The notes under the pieces: generated by a model
What the model saw: the letters and a program-made list of their open reading frames with translations, nothing else
What the model was told of the DNA's origin: nothing
Database searches by the model: none
Assembly (NCBI RefSeq): GCF_018614875.1
Contig: NZ_JAGGNW010000029.1
Location: 1-45,596 of the forward strand
Source of the DNA: Variovorax paradoxus
GTDB taxonomy: Bacteria; Pseudomonadota; Gammaproteobacteria; Burkholderiales; Burkholderiaceae_C
DNA length: 45,596 bases
Direction: 5' to 3'
Shown here: in pieces, positions 15,867 through 24,894 of the stretch
Layout: every line of letters starts with the position of its first letter
Numbering within the stretch: the stretch's first letter is position 1
Translations under genes and position numbers: made by a program

Positions 15867-16844
15867 TCACTCGATCGCGACCTTGGCATCCTTCACGAGC
15901 CTGGCGTACCTGGCCGTGTCGTCCTTGATCTGGGCCGCCATCTGCGCAGGTGTGTCGCCGACCGGTTCGGCGCCGATCTCTTCCATGCGCTTCCTGAAGT
16001 CGGGCGACTGGATGATCTTCACCATCTCGGCGTTGAGCTTCGCGACCACGTCCTTCGGCGTTGCCGCCGGCGCCAGGATGCCGAACCACGTGCCCTGGTT
16101 GAAGTCCTTCATGCCCAGCTCCGCCAGCGTCGGCACGTCGGGCAGCGTGCCCGAGCGCTTCGCGGTGGTCACTGCCAGGGCGCGAAGCTTGCCGCCCTTG
16201 ATGTGCTGGACCAGCGGCGTCAAGGTATCGAAGGACATGTCCACCTGGCTGCCGAGCAGGTCGGTGGTCAGCGGCGCACTGCCCTTGTAAGGCACGTGCA
16301 GCAGCTCCACGCCGGCGATGCTCGAGAACTGCGTGCCGATCAGGTGCTGCACCGTGCCATTGCCGTTTGAGCCGTACGACAGCTTGCCGGGCGAAGCCTT
16401 TGCCAGCGCGATCAGGCTCTTGACGTCGGTCGCCGGTGACTTGGCGTTGACCACCAGCACATTGGGCACCAGCGCCACCGTGGTGATGGGTGCGAAGCTC
16501 TTCTCGAAGTCGTAGGGCAGCTTCTTGTAGACGCTGGTGGCGATGGTGTGATGCACCGCGCCCATGAGCAAGGTGTAGCCGTCCGGCTTCGCCTTCGACA
16601 CGTAGTCGGCACCGACCGTCGCGCCCGCTCCCGGCCTGCTCTCGACCACCACCGGCTGCCCGAGGCTTTGCGAAAGCGGCGTGGTGATGGCACGCGCCAA
16701 TGCGTCCGAGCTTCCGCCGGGCGGAAAAGGCACGATGAGCGTGATCGGTTTCGAGGGCCATGCCTGCGCGGCGGCCAGCGATGCGGCGAAGCCGAGGGCG
16801 ATGGCTGTCAAGGCGCCGCGAGGGCGGAATTTGATTGTCTTCAT
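15867..16844 (-). CDS. Bug/TctC-family periplasmic solute-binding protein
   Basis: A 325-residue receptor of the tripartite tricarboxylate transporter family, abundant in Comamonadaceae and Bordetella. A signal peptide ends near SLAAAQA; mature features are WPSKPITLIVPFPPGG near the N-terminus and GAGATVGADYV. It follows the tartrate dehydrogenase gene on the same strand (139-base gap), so a role in capturing tartrate or a related dicarboxylate is a reasonable guess. No tctA/tctB membrane genes are nearby; it would need a partner encoded elsewhere. Confidence 0.9.
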   Translation of the reverse strand: MKTIKFRPRGALTAIALGFAASLAAAQAWPSKPITLIVPFPPGGSSDALARAITTPLSQSLGQPVVVESRPGAGATVGADYVSKAKPDGYTLLMGAVHHTIATSVYKKLPYDFEKSFAPITTVALVPNVLVVNAKSPATDVKSLIALAKASPGKLSYGSNGNGTVQHLIGTQFSSIAGVELLHVPYKGSAPLTTDLLGSQVDMSFDTLTPLVQHIKGGKLRALAVTTAKRSGTLPDVPTLAELGMKDFNQGTWFGILAPAATPKDVVAKLNAEMVKIIQSPDFRKRMEEIGAEPVGDTPAQMAAQIKDDTARYARLVKDAKVAIE

Positions 16845-16983
16845 GGTTTGTCTCCTGGTGGATGGATGGGCGCGAGTTCGCCCTGCGGCGCTTGGCGGCC
16901 GCTTCGTTCGGGATGAGAGGCGGTGCCCCCCCGGTTCAGGAAAGAAGCCCCGGCCGCTGCGTGCGGGCCAGGGTTTGGCGCCC

Positions 16984-18072
16984 TCAGGCCGCCTTGCGCT
17001 GCGTGCTGCCAGCCACCTGGTCGCACACGGCCTTGGTGACCTGGGCGGTGGTCGCCGTGCCGCCCAGGTCGCGCGTGTGCAGCGACTTGTCGGCCGTGAC
17101 TTTCTCGATGGCCTGCATGACGCGCCTGGCGGCCTCCATCTCGCCGAGGTGCTCCAGCAGCATCACGACCGACCAGAAGGTGCCGACCGGGTTGGCCAGG
17201 CCCTTGCCCATGATGTCGAATGCCGAGCCGTGGATCGGCTCGAACATCGACGGATAGCGGTGCTCCGGATCGATGTTGCCGGTCGGCGCGATGCCCAGGC
17301 TGCCCGCCAGCGCGGCGGCGAGGTCGCTCAGGATGTCGGCGTGCAGGTTGGTCGCAACGATGGTGTCGAGCGACGCCGGCTTGTTGATCATGCGGGCCGT
17401 CGATGCATCGACGAGCTCCTTGTCCCACTTCACGTCGGGGAACTCCCTGGAGATCTGCAGCGCGATCTCGTCCCACATGACCATCGCGTGGCGCTGGGCG
17501 TTGCTCTTGGTGATGACCGTGAGCAGCTTGCGGGGGCGCGACTGGGCCAGCTTGAAAGCGAATCGCATGATGCGTTCCACGCCTGCGCGGGTCATCATGG
17601 ACACATCGGTCGCGGCCTCGATCGGGTGGCCCTGATGCACGCGGCCGCCGACACCGGAATACTCGCCTTCGGAGTTCTCGCGAACGATGACCCAGTTCAG
17701 GTCGTCCGGGCCGCAGCGCTTGAGCGGGCCGTCGATGCCGGGCAGGATGCGCGTCGGGCGCACGTTCGCGTACTGGTCGAAGCCCTGGCAGATCTTCAGG
17801 CGCAGGCCCCAGAGCGTGATGTGGTCGGGAATGTGCGGGTCGCCGGCCGAGCCGAACAGGATCGCATCCTTGTCGCGGATGGCGTTCAGGCCGTCGTCCG
17901 GCATCATCACGCCGTGCTCGCGGAAGTAGTCGCCGCCCCAGTCGAAGTTCTCGAACTCGAACTTGAAGCCGCTGCCGGCAGAGGCCAGCGCCTCCAGCAC
18001 CTGCTGGCCGGCGGGTACGACTTCCTTGCCGATGCCGTCTCCGGGGATGGTTGCGATCTTGTACGTCTTCAT
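16984..18072 (-). CDS. ttuC: Tartrate dehydrogenase / isopropylmalate-dehydrogenase family enzyme
   Basis: A 362-residue member of the isocitrate/isopropylmalate dehydrogenase family, closest to tartrate dehydrogenase/decarboxylase, which oxidises tartrate with NAD+ and needs a divalent metal. Visible motifs are the N-terminal IPGDGIGKE, VIVRENSEGEYSG, the metal-binding IVATNLHADILSD and the NAD-binding EPIHGSAFDI. A divergent LysR gene and a TctC-like receptor flank it, the usual ttu arrangement. D-malate dehydrogenase (dmlA) is the main alternative. Confidence 0.85.
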   Translation of the reverse strand: MKTYKIATIPGDGIGKEVVPAGQQVLEALASAGSGFKFEFENFDWGGDYFREHGVMMPDDGLNAIRDKDAILFGSAGDPHIPDHITLWGLRLKICQGFDQYANVRPTRILPGIDGPLKRCGPDDLNWVIVRENSEGEYSGVGGRVHQGHPIEAATDVSMMTRAGVERIMRFAFKLAQSRPRKLLTVITKSNAQRHAMVMWDEIALQISREFPDVKWDKELVDASTARMINKPASLDTIVATNLHADILSDLAAALAGSLGIAPTGNIDPEHRYPSMFEPIHGSAFDIMGKGLANPVGTFWSVVMLLEHLGEMEAARRVMQAIEKVTADKSLHTRDLGGTATTAQVTKAVCDQVAGSTQRKAA

Positions 18073-18113
18073 GAGCGTGTGTCCGTGTGGTGTGGTGGTG
18101 AAGCAGTAGAGGT

Positions 18114-18153
18114 ACTTTAGGAATCCGGCGCCCCTTCGACACGGTGCTAAAGT
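18114..18153. promoter_or_regulatory. LysR-type operator half-sites between ttuC and its regulator
   Basis: ACTTTAG (18114-18120) and CTAAAGT (18147-18153) form a perfect 7-bp inverted repeat with centres 33 bases apart, three helical turns. A second imperfect dyad, TTGTTAA/TTCAACA, lies just downstream at about 18160-18180, overlapping the regulator's promoter region. LysR tetramers bind such paired sites. Confidence 0.5.
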
Positions 18154-18191
18154 GAATCCATTGTTAACCTGAGTTCAACAGTGGAGCGGCC

Positions 18192-19130
18192 ATGACCAGC
18201 GCAATCCTGCCGGCGGACCTGGGCTTCTTTTCCACCCTGGCCAGTGCCGGCAGCCTCAGCGCCGCAGCGCGAGAGCTCGGTGTCACCACGCCCGCGGTGA
18301 GCAAACACCTTGCGCTGATGGAGTCGCGTGTGGGGGTGCCGCTGGTGAACCGGTCGACACGCCGCATGAGCCTCACGCCCGAAGGCGAGGTGTACCTCGA
18401 GCATGCCCGGCGAATCCTTGGCGACATCGACAGCATGGAGGAGCTTCTTGGCGTTTCCAAGGCGACGCCGAAGGGCCTGTTGCGGGTGAACGCCACGCTG
18501 GGCTTCGGGCGCAGCCACGTGGCGCCGCTGATTTCGAGGTTCGTGCGGAAGTACCCGGAGGTCGAGGTACAGCTGCAGTTGTCGGTCAACCCGCCGGCAC
18601 CGACCGAGGACCTCTTCGATGTCTGCGTGCGCTTCGGCGCCCCGCCCGACAGCCGCGTCATCGCCAGGCGCATCGCGGCCAACCGCCGCCTGCTGTGCGC
18701 GGCGCCTGCCTATCTGGCAAGGCATGGCGTGCCGAAGGTGCCGAACGACCTCACGAAGCACAACTGCATCGGCATTCGCCAGGGCGAGGAAGCCTACGGC
18801 GTGTGGCGGCTGGCCAGCGGCAGAGGCCGCAGCGCCACCACCGAAGCCGTGAAGACGCGCGGCAACCTGGCGACCAACGACGGCGAGATCGCGGTCAACT
18901 GGGCGCTCGACGGCCACGGAATTCTGATGCGGGCCGAGTGGGACATCGAACGCCATCTTCGCAACGGCCGGCTGGTGCCGGTGCTGCCGCAGTACTTCAC
19001 GCCCGATGCGGACATCTATGCGGTGTACCCGCAGCGGCATCAGCTCGCCGCCCGGGTCCGGTCCTTCGTGGACTTTCTGGCGCTTTCATTCACTCGACAG
19101 TCGGCTACGGCGACGCCGCCGTTGCCGTGA
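18192..19130 (+). CDS. LysR-family regulator, divergent from ttuC
   Basis: A 312-residue LysR regulator. An N-terminal winged helix reads SLSAAARELGVTTPAVSKHL, followed by the periplasmic-binding-like effector domain (about 90-300). It diverges from the tartrate dehydrogenase gene across 119 bases, the usual place of a regulator of tartrate or malate use (TtuA/DmlR type). The ligand is probably the catabolised acid. ATG 18192 follows a GGAG-like site. Confidence 0.88.
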   Translation: MTSAILPADLGFFSTLASAGSLSAAARELGVTTPAVSKHLALMESRVGVPLVNRSTRRMSLTPEGEVYLEHARRILGDIDSMEELLGVSKATPKGLLRVNATLGFGRSHVAPLISRFVRKYPEVEVQLQLSVNPPAPTEDLFDVCVRFGAPPDSRVIARRIAANRRLLCAAPAYLARHGVPKVPNDLTKHNCIGIRQGEEAYGVWRLASGRGRSATTEAVKTRGNLATNDGEIAVNWALDGHGILMRAEWDIERHLRNGRLVPVLPQYFTPDADIYAVYPQRHQLAARVRSFVDFLALSFTRQSATATPPLP

Positions 19131-19144
19131 GGCAGCAGGTGACC

Positions 19145-19581
19145 TCAGCGCACAACGTAGCCGACGAAGCGCCAGACCTTGTCCTCGTCCTGCCGCAGCG
19201 AGATGAGTTCCCGCTGCGTCCTGCCCGCGGCGAACGTGGTCACGAAATCGATGTTGATGTAGCTGCCGGTGGGCAGCTGCTCGCCCGCTCCGACGTACTG
19301 GCGGGACAGGCCGAGCCACGTGCGCGAGGTAACGGCGCCGAGTGCCGCGCGGCTGCGCTGCATGCTTCCCAGGAAGGCCTCGCCGTCACCGCTTTCTTCG
19401 CCACCGGTGAAGCGCCATCCCACAGCACGGCGGCCTGGTTCCCGTCCACGGCCTGCGCGATCTGGATGCCCGCCGCCTGCAGGGCATTGAGGTCCAGCGG
19501 CTCCTGGGCGGGCTGGGCCGAAGCCAGCGCGAACCAGCTCGAGAAAACCGCGGCTGCGGCGATGCGGGAGATGTGTTTCAT
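19145..19581 (-). pseudogene. DUF4019 exported protein, frameshifted
   Basis: The first part (19581 to ~19395) encodes a signal peptide and the start of a DUF4019-like domain, ending in LWDGASPVAKKAVT. The rest continues in another frame: EAFLGSMQRSRAALG, SRTWLGLSRQY, then a DUF4019-type end WRFVGYVVR and a stop at 19145. A single missing base near 19393-19396 (GTGACGGCGAG against an expected GTGACGCGCGAG) accounts for it. It may be a real pseudogene or a sequence error. DUF4019 proteins are small exported proteins of unknown role. Confidence 0.75.
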
Positions 19582-19590
19582 GGTGTCTGT

Positions 19591-19668
19591 TTAGTCTTTT
19601 CGCCGCACCGCGCCTGGCGGCACGCCGTAGCGGGCGCGAAAGCGCCTGGTGATGCGCGCCGTTGGCAT
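19591..19668 (-). pseudogene. AraC-family regulator remnant (last ~24 codons)
   Basis: The minus strand reads ARITRRFRARYGVPPGAVRR and stops, matching the final helix of AraC-type regulators. Nothing upstream continues the protein, so only its tail survives next to the broken DUF4019 gene. Confidence 0.65.
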
Positions 19669-20514
19669 GGACCGCTCTTTTGGAGCGGTGCCGCAACGAC
19701 GCGGATACTCGAAACACTCACCGGCCGGCTCTGCCAGCCCTCCCTGCATAGCCACGAATCCTGCAACAAGCGTATTCAGATGTTCGGGAAATACATGGGC
19801 GACTACTGCCTGACAGCGCAGACAAAGTGATCACTAGCGCAAGAGGGCTTGTTTATCAATCAGGAAACAGTTCACAACTGCAGCCACACTCAATATGCAT
19901 GCACTTTTAGTCATGGCTGCGGCGCTGCCGAGCAGGCACCGACTGGAGCGGCCTGCATATAAAGCTAACCTCCTTATTTGATCTTCCGGTCTGGACTCTG
20001 AGCTTTTTTCCGATATGAAAACGCATGCTGGCCACGAGCCATGAGAGCCGAGTTGCGCAGTCTTTCCCGCTTGCATGCGGTCAAGAGCCGGCAGAAGGTG
20101 ATGCGGGCTGCAACGATCCTTCGGATGTATCGCAAAGACCCGAAGGCCAACGGCTTCCTGCAGCATGAGGCAGAAGGCGTGTTGCGCAAGGTGATCTATC
20201 ACATGCGCCAATCCGTCATCCTCGAACGGCTGGCCGAGAAGGCTGCGGCGCAGTTCCAGCGGGCGAGGCATCGTCTGGAGTGAGCAGCCTCCTTGCTCAC
20301 AAACGCCACGCGATTGCACTAATTGTCATGACGACTGCGCTGTCAGTCAGCACTTCATTCGCTGCAGCGCCAGTTCGTGCGTTTATACCTTTGCTATTTT
20401 TCTTTTGCTGAATAGCCTTTGTGTCCTCCTTAACAGTTTGAGCAACCGTGCTCCAAGTGAAACCGTGAACAAGGCATTACAAGGCCCGGACAACAGTGAC
20501 CGCAACCGGCAAAG
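19669..20514. other. Gene-poor stretch with one small ORF
   Basis: Except for the 80-codon ORF at 20041-20283, I see no gene here. Composition is lower in GC than the flanks, with T-rich runs at 19995 and 20390. No repeat or RNA could be recognised. The 20284-20514 part should carry the promoter of the OmpR-like gene. Confidence 0.45.
20041..20283 (+). CDS. Small basic hypothetical protein
   Basis: An 80-residue open frame rich in Arg, Lys, Glu and Leu, predicted almost wholly helical, with repeated amphipathic segments such as LRSLSRLHAVKSR. I do not recognise a family. The third codon positions are GC-rich, in favour of a gene, but there is no clear ribosome-binding site and the region holds several relics. 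It could also be the fragment of a longer protein. Confidence 0.35.
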   Translation: MRAELRSLSRLHAVKSRQKVMRAATILRMYRKDPKANGFLQHEAEGVLRKVIYHMRQSVILERLAEKAAAQFQRARHRLE

Positions 20515-21264
20515 ATGTCTCAACCCGACCCCTCCTTGTCAATCGCGCTCCTGGGCACGGCCAATGAACGCATCACGGCCTTGCATGACGAACTGATTCT
20601 GCTGGGATATCAACCCAGTGTGTTCGGCAATGCTGCCGATTTCCTGATTGCCTTTTGCATGGGGCAGCGATTCAACTTGCTGCTCCTCACGCTGCACGAC
20701 CAGTCACAGCACAAGGGCCTGCCAGAGGTATGCAAGAAATTTCGCATTCCGACGCTCTTGATCGTGGAAGACGAGCAGTGGAAACTTCTCCCGCCTCGGA
20801 CCCCGGAAGCCTCATGGGACGACGTCATGGACTTCAATGTCTTGCAGACGAGAATCCAGGAACTGGAATGGCGCATCCAGGCGGTCCTGAAAAAGCAGGA
20901 CACTCCGGGCCGGATGAGTGGGCTGGATGGCGAGATGACCTGGGAAGACCACAGGTTCTGTCCTGATTCCATCACGGTCGAATACCGCGGCCGCACGATA
21001 CATCTCACGCAGCTCGAGTGGACCTTTGCGCTGGAACTGTTCCGGAACGTGGGTCGCGTTCTGACGCGCGAATCGCTGTTGGCAAGAATCTGGAAAAGCA
21101 AGCCCCGGCTCGGCACGCGAACCGTGGACGTTTGCGCAACAAAGGTGCGAAAGAAACTGGATCTGCGGGACGAAAATGGATTCGTGCTGCGCGGCATCTA
21201 CCGGCAGGGCTATCAACTCGTCTACATATCGAGCGAAGCAAGGATAGCGAAGATGGCGCAGTAA
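20515..21264 (+). CDS. Orphan OmpR/PhoB-type regulator with a degenerate receiver
   Basis: A 249-residue regulator. Residues 1-~120 fold like a receiver, but the phospho-acceptor position holds Thr59 (NLLLLTL instead of the usual DLLLLDL), so it probably cannot be phosphorylated at Asp. Residues ~145-240 form a winged-helix output domain with TVDVCATKVRKKL as recognition helix. No histidine kinase gene is adjacent. Such atypical regulators are controlled by ligand, protein partner or abundance. ATG 20515 is the first good start. Confidence 0.83.
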   Translation: MSQPDPSLSIALLGTANERITALHDELILLGYQPSVFGNAADFLIAFCMGQRFNLLLLTLHDQSQHKGLPEVCKKFRIPTLLIVEDEQWKLLPPRTPEASWDDVMDFNVLQTRIQELEWRIQAVLKKQDTPGRMSGLDGEMTWEDHRFCPDSITVEYRGRTIHLTQLEWTFALELFRNVGRVLTRESLLARIWKSKPRLGTRTVDVCATKVRKKLDLRDENGFVLRGIYRQGYQLVYISSEARIAKMAQ

Positions 21265-21376
21265 AACAGGCGCCTTCCGGCAACGGCGGCGCGGGCCGTC
21301 GCTGTCGTCGCGTGCGGCTCACCCGGTCCGTTGCATATTCGCTATCCTGCCGTCTGGCCAAGATGAAGGATCGATT

Positions 21377-22939
21377 TTGCAAACGCACCCCGCCATTCAA
21401 GCTTCGATGGAAGGCGATTTCGGCACCATCGCCGACCTGGTTCGCCTCCACGCGCAACACACGCCCGACCACGCCGCGCTCGCGGACGCGCAACAGGCAC
21501 TGGACTACGGCGCGCTCGACGCGCTGATGGACCGCATCGCGGCCAGCCTGCAGCGCGACGGGCTCAAGCCCGGCGATGCCATCGCGGTCTGCGCGGCCAG
21601 CTCGGTGAACTATGCGGCGGTGTTCCTGGGCGCTTTGCGCGCGGGTGTCGCGGTCGCGCCGTTGGCACCCGGGTCCACGCCGGCCAGCCTGGCCCGCATG
21701 ATCGAGGACGCCGAGGCGCGCATCCTCTTCACCGACGCCTCGGCGGCCGAAGTCGTCGGCCCCGTAAAGGAAGGCGGCATCCCGCGCGTGGCGCTCGACG
21801 GCTCCGCCGCCGGACAGGGCCTGGAGAGCTGGCTGGCCCCCGCGGGCACGCAGCCCCGCGCCGTCGAAACGCAGCCTTCCTGGCCCTTCAACATCATCTA
21901 TTCCTCGGGCACCACCGGCGAGCCCAAGGGCATCGTGCAGGGCCACGGCATGCGCTGGGCCCATGTGCAGCGCGGCGCCAGGTACGGGTACGGCCCGGAC
22001 ACCGTCACGCTGCTGTCCACACCGCTTTATTCCAACACCACGCTGGTGGTGTTCTTCCCGACCATCGCCTTCGGCGGCTGCGTGGTGCTGATGCCCAAGT
22101 TCGATGCGCTCGGCTACCTGCAGCTGGCCCAGAAGTACCGCGTGACGCACACCATGCTGGTGCCGGTGCAGTACCAGCGCCTGATGGCGCACCCGCGCTT
22201 CGATGCGCACGATCTTTCGTCGTTTCGCTTCAAGTTCAGCACCAGCGCGCCCTTCAACGCCGCACTCAAGGCCGACGTGCTCGCGCGCTGGCCCGGCGGG
22301 CTGATCGAGTTCTACGGCATGACCGAGGGCGGCGGCACCTGCATCCTCGAAGCGCACCTGAACCCGACCAAGCTGCACACGGTGGGCCAGCCCGCCGAAG
22401 GCAGCGACATTCGCCTGATCGACGAGGACGGCAACGAGATCCCGCGCGGCAACACCGAACTGGCCGGCGAGGTGGTGGGACATTCGGCCGGCATGATGAC
22501 CGGCTACCACCGCCAGCCCGCCAAGACGCGCGAGGCCGAGTGGTTCGACGCGAGCGGCAAGCGCTTCATCCGCACCGGCGACGTGGGGCGCTTCGATGCC
22601 GACGGCTTCCTGACGCTGTTTGACCGCAAGAAGGACATGATCATCAGCGGCGGCTTCAACATCTATCCGAGCGATCTCGAGACGGTGCTGCGCGGCCATG
22701 CCGCCGTGGCCGACGTGGCGGTGATCGGCGTGCCTTCGGAGCAATGGGGCGAGACGCCGGTTGCCTTCGTGGTGCGCCGCGGGGGCCATGCCACGAGCGA
22801 AGACGCGCTGCTGCAATGGGCCAACGCCCAGCTCGGCAAGACGCAGCGCCTGGCGCGCCTCCACTTCATCGACGAACTGCCGCGCAGCGCCATCGGCAAG
22901 GTGCTCAAGCGGGAACTGCGTGAACTCGTCGGCCGCTGA
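21377..22939 (+). CDS. AMP-dependent acyl-CoA synthetase/ligase
   Basis: A 520-residue ANL-superfamily ligase that activates a carboxylic acid as acyl-AMP and usually passes it to CoA. It has the P-loop-like YSSGTTGEPKG, the YGMTEGGG adenine motif, the TGDVGRFDADG hinge region, and a C-terminal catalytic Lys in RSAIGKVLKRELR. I use TTG at 21377 because AGGA sits six bases before it; the next start, ATG at 21407, would also keep the domain. It overlaps the following permease gene by 20 bases, hinting that the permease handles the same acid. The substrate is unknown. Confidence 0.88.
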   Translation: MQTHPAIQASMEGDFGTIADLVRLHAQHTPDHAALADAQQALDYGALDALMDRIAASLQRDGLKPGDAIAVCAASSVNYAAVFLGALRAGVAVAPLAPGSTPASLARMIEDAEARILFTDASAAEVVGPVKEGGIPRVALDGSAAGQGLESWLAPAGTQPRAVETQPSWPFNIIYSSGTTGEPKGIVQGHGMRWAHVQRGARYGYGPDTVTLLSTPLYSNTTLVVFFPTIAFGGCVVLMPKFDALGYLQLAQKYRVTHTMLVPVQYQRLMAHPRFDAHDLSSFRFKFSTSAPFNAALKADVLARWPGGLIEFYGMTEGGGTCILEAHLNPTKLHTVGQPAEGSDIRLIDEDGNEIPRGNTELAGEVVGHSAGMMTGYHRQPAKTREAEWFDASGKRFIRTGDVGRFDADGFLTLFDRKKDMIISGGFNIYPSDLETVLRGHAAVADVAVIGVPSEQWGETPVAFVVRRGGHATSEDALLQWANAQLGKTQRLARLHFIDELPRSAIGKVLKRELRELVGR

Positions 22940-24056
22940 AGCACAGGCACAGGCGGCAGCGCCGTCCGAGCCGGGCGGCGGCAACGGCCTGCTGTGGCTG
23001 CTGGCCGCCGTCGCGGTGCTGTTCGCCTTCCTGCGCCCGCGCGCGCCGATGGACTGGCTGAAGCTGGTCGACTGGCAGACCGTGGGAGCCCTGGCCGGGC
23101 TGCTCGCCATCACGCAGGGCGTGGAGAAAAGCGGCATGCTGCAGGCCGCCGCGCAGCGCCTGCTCGCGCGCACGCACAACCAGCGCAGCCTGGCGCTGCT
23201 GCTGACTGCCAGCGCGGCGTTTCTCTCCGCGCTCGTCACCAACGACGTGAGCCTGTTCCTGCTGGTGCCGCTGACGCGCGTGCTCGCCACGCAGGCGCAC
23301 CTGCCGCTGGCGCGGCTCGTGGTGCTGGAGGCGCTGGCGGTGAACGCGGGCTCGGCGCTCACGCCCATCGGCAATCCGCAGAACCTCTACCTGTGGCACC
23401 GCTCGGGCGAGGGCTTCGTCGCGTTCATGGGGATGATGTTGCCGACCGTGGCCGTGATGCTGTTCTGGCTGTTCGTCGCCACCTGGCTGCTGGTGCCGCG
23501 CACGCCCATCGCGCTCAAGGCCGAAACCGGGGCAGGGCCGGTGCAGCCGCGTCTGCTGTGGCTGGCGGGCGCGCTGTTCGTCGGCTTCGTGGTCGCGCTC
23601 GACCGGCACTGGCTGCTGGCGGGCCTGGGCGCGGTGTTCGCGGTGTTCCTGGTGACGTATCCGCGCGTGCTGCGCGGCATCGACTGGGCGCTGCTCGCGA
23701 TCATTGCGCTGATGTTCGTCGACCTGCGGCAGCTGGCCGAGCTGCCGCAGGTCGAATCGCTGCTGCACCACTGGCCCATCACCGAAGGATGGCGTGCCTA
23801 CCTCGCCGCCATCGTCGCCTCGCAGTTCATCAGCAACGTGCCCGCGGCAATCCTGCTCGGCGGCCATGTGCGCGACCTGCCCGCGCTCGCGGCCGGCGTG
23901 AGCGTGGGCGGCTTCGGCTGCGTGCTGGGCTCGCTGGCCAACCTGATCGCGCTGCGGCTTGCCAGGCTGCCGAATGGCCTGCGCGAGTTCCATCGCATCG
24001 CCATTCCGTTCCTGCTGGTGTGCGCGGCCTCGGCGCTGCTGCTGCGGCTGGGGTGA
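22920..24056 (+). CDS. ArsB/SLC13-like anion permease
   Basis: A 378-residue inner-membrane protein with about ten hydrophobic helices. It has the NDVSLFLLVPL and TPIGNPQNLYLW segments seen in the ArsB/CitM/SLC13 ion-transporter superfamily. The start is GTG at 22920, inside the ligase gene and overlapping its end by 20 bases, so it is probably translated by coupling. A dicarboxylate or other organic-acid role fits the neighbouring ligase; arsenite export is less likely because no arsR or arsC is close. Confidence 0.78.
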   Translation: MNSSAAEAQAQAAAPSEPGGGNGLLWLLAAVAVLFAFLRPRAPMDWLKLVDWQTVGALAGLLAITQGVEKSGMLQAAAQRLLARTHNQRSLALLLTASAAFLSALVTNDVSLFLLVPLTRVLATQAHLPLARLVVLEALAVNAGSALTPIGNPQNLYLWHRSGEGFVAFMGMMLPTVAVMLFWLFVATWLLVPRTPIALKAETGAGPVQPRLLWLAGALFVGFVVALDRHWLLAGLGAVFAVFLVTYPRVLRGIDWALLAIIALMFVDLRQLAELPQVESLLHHWPITEGWRAYLAAIVASQFISNVPAAILLGGHVRDLPALAAGVSVGGFGCVLGSLANLIALRLARLPNGLREFHRIAIPFLLVCAASALLLRLG

Positions 24057-24109
24057 CAGCGGCGGCACACGCGCACAAAATCGGCCCCTTTCCCCATCTT
24101 CCACCGCCC

Positions 24110-24802
24110 ATGCACACGCCCGCCACGCACACCCTGGCCCTGCGCGACTACGGCCAGTCGCACGGCAGCCACGCGCACGACCATTTCCAGGTGCTGATCG
24201 GCCTCAACGGGGTGCTGGAGATCGAAGTGGAAGGCCGCGGCGCCGGCATCGGTGCGGGCGAGGCGCAGGTGGTCGCGCCCGGCGACCGGCACGACTTCAG
24301 CGCGCGCAAGCACGGCAGCGTGTGCCTGGTGCTCGACACCACGCATGCGGCATGGGCCCGTTGCGCCGAGCGCGCACCGCCCGGCGCGCCGCAATTGCAC
24401 GCGCTGGCGCGCTACCTGGCGCAATGCATGCGGCAACCGCAGGCCTCGGCCCTGGCCCTGCAGCACGGCCCGGCGCTGCTGCTGGAGGCCTGGAGCCCCG
24501 CGCTGCCCAACGCCGATTCGCGCCGCCGGCGCATCGACTGGGCCCTGCTCGCCGACTGGGCCCGCGCCCGCTGGCACGAGCCGCTGAGCGTGCCCGACCT
24601 GGCCGATGTGGCCTGCCTGAGCCCGAGCCAGTTCGCCCAGCGCTGCCGCGACGAACAGGGCATGGGCGCGATGCACTGGCTGCGCTCGCTGCGGCTGGCG
24701 CATGCGCGCGAGCTGCGGCTCGGCGGCCTGAGCGTGGCCGAGACGGCGCGCCGTACGGGTTACCGCTCGCCTTCGGCCCTGACCGCTGCATTGCGTCGCT
24801 GA
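24110..24802 (+). CDS. AraC-family regulator with N-terminal cupin
   Basis: A 230-residue regulator with an N-terminal cupin-like sensing domain (about 15-85, containing HAHDHFQVLIGL) and two helix-turn-helices at the C-terminus, the first with DLADVACLSPSQFAQRC and the second with SVAETARRTGYRSPSALT. It is shorter than the usual ~290 residues. It is followed 115 bases later by an EamA exporter whose promoter carries two phased direct repeats, so it probably controls that gene. Confidence 0.85.
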   Translation: MHTPATHTLALRDYGQSHGSHAHDHFQVLIGLNGVLEIEVEGRGAGIGAGEAQVVAPGDRHDFSARKHGSVCLVLDTTHAAWARCAERAPPGAPQLHALARYLAQCMRQPQASALALQHGPALLLEAWSPALPNADSRRRRIDWALLADWARARWHEPLSVPDLADVACLSPSQFAQRCRDEQGMGAMHWLRSLRLAHARELRLGGLSVAETARRTGYRSPSALTAALRR

Positions 24803-24861
24803 TCCCCGCATCATTTATTTCTCCCTCCCCCCGGGGGAAGGAGCAAGACCCAATACCGACG

Positions 24862-24894
24862 TTGCGCGACGACGAACCGTCATTGCGCGACGAC
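24862..24894. promoter_or_regulatory. 21-bp-phased direct repeat before the EamA gene (AraC site)
   Basis: TTGCGCGACGAC occurs perfectly at 24862-24873 and again at 24883-24894, a 21-base period (two helical turns). Direct repeats in this phase are how AraC-type activators bind. The second copy ends 23 bases before the exporter's ATG, so binding would overlap the promoter. Confidence 0.7.

Noticed and set aside
22920..24056. An arsenite pump (arsB)
   Set aside because: No arsR, arsC or other arsenic genes are nearby; overlap with an acyl ligase fits an organic-acid permease better.
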